Part shown: positions 59,796 to 64,000 of the stretch, one piece after another | Numbering within the stretch: position 1 is the first letter of the stretch | Layout of the letters: every line of letters starts with the position of its first letter | Assembly: GCA_963769905.1 (NCBI GenBank) | Contig: CAVYNG010000002.1 | Coordinates: 1,054,001-1,118,000 of the forward strand | DNA length: 64,000 bases | Source of the DNA: Bog-756 sp963769905 | Lineage (GTDB): Bacteria > Actinomycetota > Acidimicrobiia > Acidimicrobiales > RAAP-2 | Direction: 5' to 3' | Program-made: the position numbers and the translations under genes | Notes under the pieces: generated by a model | The model's database searches: none | What the model was told of the DNA's origin: nothing | The model's input: only the letters and a program-made list of their open reading frames with translations

Positions 59796-61436
59796 GTGAA
59801 CACCCAACCCAGCGTGGTCGGAGCGCGATGGCGGCTGCGCTCGGTCCCCCTGAACCTGGTGCGTCGCTACCGCGAGAACGGGTGGTGGACCGACGCCAGC
59901 CTGGGGTCGATGGTGGCCGACGGCCTCGCGGCCGTCGGGGGCGCCTCGTTCGAGGTGCGGTCGGAGGTCCATCCCTGGCGGGGCACCTTGGGCGAAGTCG
60001 ATCGGGCGGCGCGCTCGCTGGCGTCCTCTCTGGCCGCGAGGGGGGTCGGCCCCGGGAGCGTGGTGCTCTTCCAGCTGCCCAACTGGGTCGAGGCGGGGAT
60101 CGCGTTCTGGGGGGCCGCCTACCTCGGTGCGACCGTCGTCCCGATCGTCCACTTCTACGGACCGAAAGAAGTCGACTACATCCTCCGCGCCGCCACGCCC
60201 GACGTCGTCGTGACCGCGGACCGCTTCGGCCACGCCGACTATCTCGCGACCTACGACGCCCTGCTCGGGAGCGTCGGGGATCCGCTGTGGTTGGTGGCGG
60301 GGGAGACCCCGTCGCCGGAGCTTCCGAAGAGGGCGCAGCCGTTTGCGAGCATGCTCGAATCCGACCCCTTGCGCGAACCGGCCAGGGTCGACCCGGACGC
60401 ACCTGCGGTGGTCGGCTTCACCTCGGGCACCACCCGCGATCCAAAGGGGGTCGTCCACTCGCATCGGACCATGGGGTTCGAGGCGCGCCAGCTCCATCTC
60501 ATGTACCCGGGAACCGGTCCACCCCAGATCATCGGCGCACCGGTCGGCCACTTCATCGGGATGTTGAACGCGTTCTTGATCACGCTCTTCGAGGACAAGG
60601 CGGTGAACCTGATCGACGTGTGGGACCCGGGCGAGATCCTTCGCCTCATGCGCACCGAGCGGCTCGGGGTCGGGGGAGGGGCGACCTACTTCCTCTCCAG
60701 CCTCCTGGATCACGCCGATTTTACCGACGAGCATCTCGAGCTGCTGCCCTACGCCGGCCTCGGCGGCGCACCGGTGCCCCGGGCGTTCACCGAACGCGGC
60801 AGACGTCTCGGCATCAAGATGTGGCGTTCGTACGGGAGCACCGAGCATCCTTCCATCACCGGCTGCTTCATCGACGATCCCGAGGAGAAGCGACTGGCGA
60901 CCGACGGGCATCCGCTCCCGGGCGTCGAGCTGCGACTCGACCACGACGGCCAGATCCTGAGCCGCGGCCCCGATTGCTTCCTCGGCTACACCGATCCCGC
61001 CCTCACCGAAGCGGTGTTCGACCACGACGGCTGGTACCGCACGGGCGACGTGGGCGTGCTCGACGCCGACGGCTACCTGACCATCACCGACCGGATCTCC
61101 GACGTCATCATCCGCGGCGGGGAGAACATCAGCGCGCAGGAGGTCGAGGAGCTCCTTGCGAGGCTCGATGCGATCGCAGAGGTCGGCGTGGTCGCTGCGC
61201 CGGACGACCGGCTGGGGGAGCACGCGGCGGCCGTCGTCCGGATCCGGCCCGGGCTGGGAGCCCCGACCCTCGAGGACCTACGGACCCACCTCGCGGCCGC
61301 GGGACTGGCCCGACAGAAGTGGCCCGAGTCGCTGCACGTGGTGGACGACTTCCCGCGGACCCCGTCCGGGAAGATCCAGAAGTTCCGGTTGCGCGCCGGT
61401 CTCCGCGAGGGGACGCTCGGGACGGTCGCCCCATGA
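59796..61436 (+). CDS. acyl-CoA synthetase (AMP-binding, FadD-like)
   Basis: The protein of about 546 residues has the AMP-binding signature GFTSGTTRDPKGVVHSH, the motif YGSTEHPS, YRTGDVG and a C-terminal RTPSGKIQKFRLR. The N-terminal RYRENGWW segment is typical of FadD-like enzymes for cyclic or aromatic acids. The second start codon, GTG 59796, is used because GGAGG at 59787-59791 is only one base from ATG 59793. It is followed by a CMD gene with a 4-base overlap. Confidence 0.93.
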   Translation: MNTQPSVVGARWRLRSVPLNLVRRYRENGWWTDASLGSMVADGLAAVGGASFEVRSEVHPWRGTLGEVDRAARSLASSLAARGVGPGSVVLFQLPNWVEAGIAFWGAAYLGATVVPIVHFYGPKEVDYILRAATPDVVVTADRFGHADYLATYDALLGSVGDPLWLVAGETPSPELPKRAQPFASMLESDPLREPARVDPDAPAVVGFTSGTTRDPKGVVHSHRTMGFEARQLHLMYPGTGPPQIIGAPVGHFIGMLNAFLITLFEDKAVNLIDVWDPGEILRLMRTERLGVGGGATYFLSSLLDHADFTDEHLELLPYAGLGGAPVPRAFTERGRRLGIKMWRSYGSTEHPSITGCFIDDPEEKRLATDGHPLPGVELRLDHDGQILSRGPDCFLGYTDPALTEAVFDHDGWYRTGDVGVLDADGYLTITDRISDVIIRGGENISAQEVEELLARLDAIAEVGVVAAPDDRLGEHAAAVVRIRPGLGAPTLEDLRTHLAAAGLARQKWPESLHVVDDFPRTPSGKIQKFRLRAGLREGTLGTVAP

Positions 61437-62017
61437 GCGACGACCCGGTCCGGATCCCTCCACTGCCCCCGGAGGAGTGGCCCGACTCCATGAAGGCCGC
61501 TCTGGCTGCGCTCGTACCGCCCGAGCCCCGCCATCCGTTCCCCGCGCGCCGCGACGACCGGCCGAAGGGGATCAACGTCCTCGGCACCCTGGCCCGCTAC
61601 CCCGCGCTCACCCGCGCCTACCACACCTTCAACGGCCACGTGCAGTTCGCGACCACCCTCTCTGCGCGCCAGCGAGAGCTCCTCGTTCTCAGGGTCGCCA
61701 CGCGACGGGGATGCGAGTACGAGTGGGCTCAGCACACCGTGCTCGCCGGCGATGCGGGGCTGTCCACCGAGGAGATCGCCCGTGTCGCCGAGAGCCCCGA
61801 CGCACCGGAGTGGTCGACGCTCGAGCGCGCGATGCTCGCCGCCGTCGACGAGCTGATCGCAGATGCCACGGTGTCCGACACCACGTGGAGCGCGCTTGCG
61901 GCCGAGCTCGACGAGCAACAGCTGATGGACCTGGTCTTCACCGTGGGTGCCTACGAGGTGCTGGCGATGGCACTGCGGTCATTCGGCGTCGAGCTGGACG
62001 GCGACCTTCGGCGCTGA
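61433..62017 (+). CDS. carboxymuconolactone decarboxylase (CMD)/AhpD-fold protein
   Basis: The 194-residue protein carries the CMD pattern LSARQRELLVLRVATRRGCEYEWAQH, in which Glu, Cys and His surround the active site, but no CxxC pair as in AhpD. Such proteins are thought to have peroxidase-like or decarboxylase activity. ATG 61433 overlaps the FadD stop (ATGA). A TetR gene follows after 74 bases. It is probably the last gene of the FadD unit. Confidence 0.88.
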   Translation: MSDDPVRIPPLPPEEWPDSMKAALAALVPPEPRHPFPARRDDRPKGINVLGTLARYPALTRAYHTFNGHVQFATTLSARQRELLVLRVATRRGCEYEWAQHTVLAGDAGLSTEEIARVAESPDAPEWSTLERAMLAAVDELIADATVSDTTWSALAAELDEQQLMDLVFTVGAYEVLAMALRSFGVELDGDLRR

Positions 62018-62059
62018 CCGCCTCCGGACGGAAACGAACCTCTCACCGTTGATAGGCGG

Positions 62060-62084
62060 GTTCGCGAACTTCATCCACTAGCAT
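62060..62084 (+). promoter_or_regulatory. palindrome and leaderless promoter of the TetR gene
   Basis: GTTCGCGAAC (62060-62069) is a perfect 10-base palindrome. TAGCAT (62079-62084) lies 7 bases before ATG 62092 with no Shine-Dalgarno sequence between. This layout is that of an autoregulated, leaderless TetR gene. Confidence 0.55.
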
Positions 62085-62091
62085 TCTTCGC

Positions 62092-62787
62092 ATGGCCACC
62101 GAAGAGGTCGCAGCGACCGCCACCGATTCCACCAGCGCCAGCTGGCGCGAGCAGGCGGTGGCTCGCTCGCTCGACTCCGCCCGGTTACGCGCCGAGAGTC
62201 GGGTGCAGCGCTTCATCGACGCCGCCTTCGACCTCCTGAGCGGGAGTGCGCCGGGGGAGGACTTTACGGTCCAGGAGGTGGTCGAGAAATCGGGCCAGTC
62301 CTTGCGGAGCTTCTACCAGTACTTCGGAGGCAAGCAGGAGCTACTGCTCGCGCTGTTCGAGGAGTCGGTCCGACTGACTGCCGACGAGCTGCGCGATCGC
62401 ATCCGGGGCGAGAAGGACCCCCTCGCGCGCCTCCACTCCTTCGTGGTCGAGTACTACAACCTCTGCCGTCCGAAGGTCAGCACGAGGGGCAAGAAGAACG
62501 TGCCGCTCGCCCTGGCGGAGTTCGCCCAGCACCTGATGACCGCCAGCGCGCAGGACGCCACCCGCGCGTTCTCCCCGCTGGTGTCGCTGTTCGCCGAGGT
62601 CTTCGACGACGCGGTTGCCGCCGGTGCGGTCCGAAAGGACCTCGACCGTCATCGGGTAGCCGGCATCCTTCTCGAGATGATCATGTTCAACAGCTTCTCC
62701 TCGACGATCGGCGGACTGGCCGGCGAGCCGGCCCTCGGCGAATCCGGCGAGGAGCTGTGGGACCTGATCCTCAATGGGATCAGCTGA
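62092..62787 (+). CDS. TetR/AcrR family regulator
   Basis: The 231-residue protein has a Ser/Thr-rich N-terminal tail of about 35 residues, then a TetR helix-turn-helix: RVQRFIDAAFDLLSG, VQEVVEKSGQSLRSFYQYFGGKQELL. The ligand-binding domain follows. The palindrome GTTCGCGAAC 32 bases upstream is a possible autoregulatory operator. It is flanked by FadD/CMD and a crotonase, so the likely targets are those genes. Confidence 0.93.
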   Translation: MATEEVAATATDSTSASWREQAVARSLDSARLRAESRVQRFIDAAFDLLSGSAPGEDFTVQEVVEKSGQSLRSFYQYFGGKQELLLALFEESVRLTADELRDRIRGEKDPLARLHSFVVEYYNLCRPKVSTRGKKNVPLALAEFAQHLMTASAQDATRAFSPLVSLFAEVFDDAVAAGAVRKDLDRHRVAGILLEMIMFNSFSSTIGGLAGEPALGESGEELWDLILNGIS

Positions 62788-62817
62788 GCCGATAGCTCAG
62801 CCGGGGCGATTCGGTCC

Positions 62818-63603
62818 TCACGACCGGCCCGACCCCGGGCGTCGCTCGAGGTTTGCCCGCAGTTCCTGCGAGTCGAACGAGCGGTGCTCCGCGGCGAGTG
62901 CGAAGTCGAGCGTCGAGAGGACGGCCCGCTCGAGGTGCAGGTTGAGGATGCGTTTGGTGTCCTCTGCCGCTCCCTGTGGGAGCTGGGCGATGCGCCGTGC
63001 GCAGGCGAGCGCCTGCTCGAGGACCTCTCCGTCGGCACAGACGTGGTTCGCGAGCCCAATCTCCGCGGCTCGCTGCGCAGGGATACGCTCGCCGGTCAGC
63101 GCGTACTCCTTGGCCAACTGCAGGCTGGTGAGGAGCGGCCAGGTCACCGGGCCGCCGTCCGCGGCCACCAGGCCGAGCAGGACGTGAGGGTCGGCGAGAT
63201 ACGCGCTGTCCGCCATGTAGACGATGTCGGACAGCGCCACCAAGCTGCAGCCGAGGCCAACCGCCGGTCCGTTGACCGCGGCGACGACCGGCACCCGACA
63301 CCGCACCATGTTGACGACGATCCGTCGACCGTCCTCGAGTGTCTCGTGGCGGAGCCGGGTGTCGGAGGCGAGGGCGCCGAGGTAGTCGAAGTCACCACCT
63401 GCGGAGAAGGCGCGCCCGTTGCCGGTGAGCACGACGGCCCGCGCGTCGCCGTCGGCGTCGATCTGTGGGAACAGGTCGGCGAGTGCCTTGTGCAACTCGT
63501 GGTTGGTGGCATTGAGCTGCTCGGGCCGGTTGAGCCGGACGACGCGGACCGGACCGTCCACGTCCACCTGGATCACCGAGGGCAGGTCGTACACGCTCAT
63601 CAT
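62818..63603 (-). CDS. enoyl-CoA hydratase/isomerase family protein
   Basis: The 261-residue protein has the opening RVVRLNRPEQLNATN and the CoA turn GNGRAFSAGGDFDYLGA. In the oxyanion segment AAVNGPAVGLGCSLVAL the first catalytic Glu is replaced by Ser, and the second region reads LADPHVLLGLVAADGG without a Glu. Both classical hydratase acids seem absent. The enzyme may be an isomerase, decarboxylase or hydrolase of the superfamily. It converges with the TetR gene and diverges from the CoA-transferase at 63761. Confidence 0.87.
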   Translation of the reverse strand: MMSVYDLPSVIQVDVDGPVRVVRLNRPEQLNATNHELHKALADLFPQIDADGDARAVVLTGNGRAFSAGGDFDYLGALASDTRLRHETLEDGRRIVVNMVRCRVPVVAAVNGPAVGLGCSLVALSDIVYMADSAYLADPHVLLGLVAADGGPVTWPLLTSLQLAKEYALTGERIPAQRAAEIGLANHVCADGEVLEQALACARRIAQLPQGAAEDTKRILNLHLERAVLSTLDFALAAEHRSFDSQELRANLERRPGSGRS

Positions 63604-63760
63604 CGAGGCCGCGAGCGCCCGCGGCCCATGGGGTCGGGGAGGCCCTTTTTCATCTCACTGCTGTCGTGATGCGCGCTGGTGTACATTGCCCAACCGGGAT
63701 GGAAACGACGTTACTGATTCGGAGAATACCATTTCGCCTCAGAGTGGGTCGGGCTGAAGA

Positions 63761-64000
63761 GTGAAAGCTCCGGGGCGCCCGGGTCTCAGCGCGCTGGCCG
63801 AACTGAAAGTGGTGGAGCTCGGGGTGTGGGTGGCGGCTCCGGGCGCGGCCGCGCTGTTGGCCGACTGGGGCGCCGACGTGGTGAAGATCGAATCGCCGCA
63901 CGGCGATCCGATGCGCTTCGTCTTCGAGTCGCTCGGCATCGGGGCGGACGTCGCCAACCCTGCCTTCGCGCTGGACAACAGAGGCAAGCGCAGCGTCGCC
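63761..64000 (+). CDS. class III CoA-transferase (CaiB/BaiF family), 5' part only
   Basis: From GTG 63761 the frame is open to the right edge (80 codons). It reads LAELKVVELGVWVAAPGAAALLADWGADVVKIESPHGDP, the family opening, and then LDNRGKRSVA. The catalytic Asp lies beyond the window. No good Shine-Dalgarno sequence is seen. It would be the second CoA-transferase of the island, divergent from the crotonase at 62818. Confidence 0.88.
   Translation, partial: MKAPGRPGLSALAELKVVELGVWVAAPGAAALLADWGADVVKIESPHGDPMRFVFESLGIGADVANPAFALDNRGKRSVA

Noticed and set aside
1..64000. tRNA, rRNA, CRISPR, riboswitch
   Set aside because: Reading both strands I saw no cloverleaf, rRNA stretch, spaced repeat array or recognisable riboswitch core; a covariance search was not possible.

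Overview
The window is high-GC, densely coded DNA from an actinobacterium. F420/deazaflavin-type enzymes (an LLM oxidoreductase and a Ddn-like protein), a TIGR03085-type DinB protein, an NDMA-dependent-type alcohol dehydrogenase, frequent GTG starts and several apparently leaderless genes all fit that phylum. An acidimicrobial or mycobacterial-like lineage is plausible, but there is no rRNA or other marker to place it. I see no tRNA, rRNA, CRISPR array or intact insertion sequence.

Most of the window is a catabolic island for a hydrophobic, probably cyclic (terpenoid- or steroid-like) carbon source; the substrate is inferred from gene content only. Region 1 (1-13.5 kb): a TetR fragment, two P450s, an alcohol dehydrogenase, two amidohydrolases, an epoxide hydrolase, then a ferredoxin / VOC / aldehyde dehydrogenase / crotonase / split acyl-CoA dehydrogenase operon. 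Region 2 (13.6-24.1 kb): housekeeping-type genes (DD-carboxypeptidase-like, NYN, DinB, GH15) mixed with broken genes: a frameshifted isochorismatase, an SDR with two internal deletions, an alpha/beta-hydrolase tail and an SDR head. This looks like a zone of decay. Region 3 (24-30 kb): two amidohydrolases, a Rieske oxygenase with a small companion protein, a nitroreductase and an SDR.

Region 4 (30-39.4 kb) is the least ordinary part. It holds an orphan lipoprotein solute-binding protein, a regulator with two TetR halves fused, a tightly coupled VWA (NorD/CbbO-like) plus MoxR AAA+ (NorQ/CbbQ-like) pair with no obvious client enzyme, a binding protein without a signal peptide, an AveC-like membrane protein and an aldehyde dehydrogenase. 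Region 5 (39.4-49.7 kb): SDRs, two P450s, an amidohydrolase_2, an amidohydrolase with a changed HxH motif, a second split acyl-CoA dehydrogenase and an LLM oxidoreductase. Region 6 (49.7-64 kb): a third split acyl-CoA dehydrogenase, two acyl-CoA synthetases, two CoA-transferases, a two-subunit B12 mutase, a KshB-like reductase, a SnoaL-like protein, a CMD protein, a TetR regulator and crotonases.

The gene set suggests this flow: P450s and a Rieske oxygenase, fed by the ferredoxin and the reductase, oxidise the skeleton. Alcohol and aldehyde dehydrogenases convert the products to acids. FadD or CoA-transferase enzymes activate them. Split acyl-CoA dehydrogenases, crotonases and SDRs carry out beta-oxidation, and the B12 mutase handles a branched acyl-CoA. 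Many promoters carry their own inverted repeat, and several TetR-type regulators are present, so the island is probably controlled by several independent repressors.
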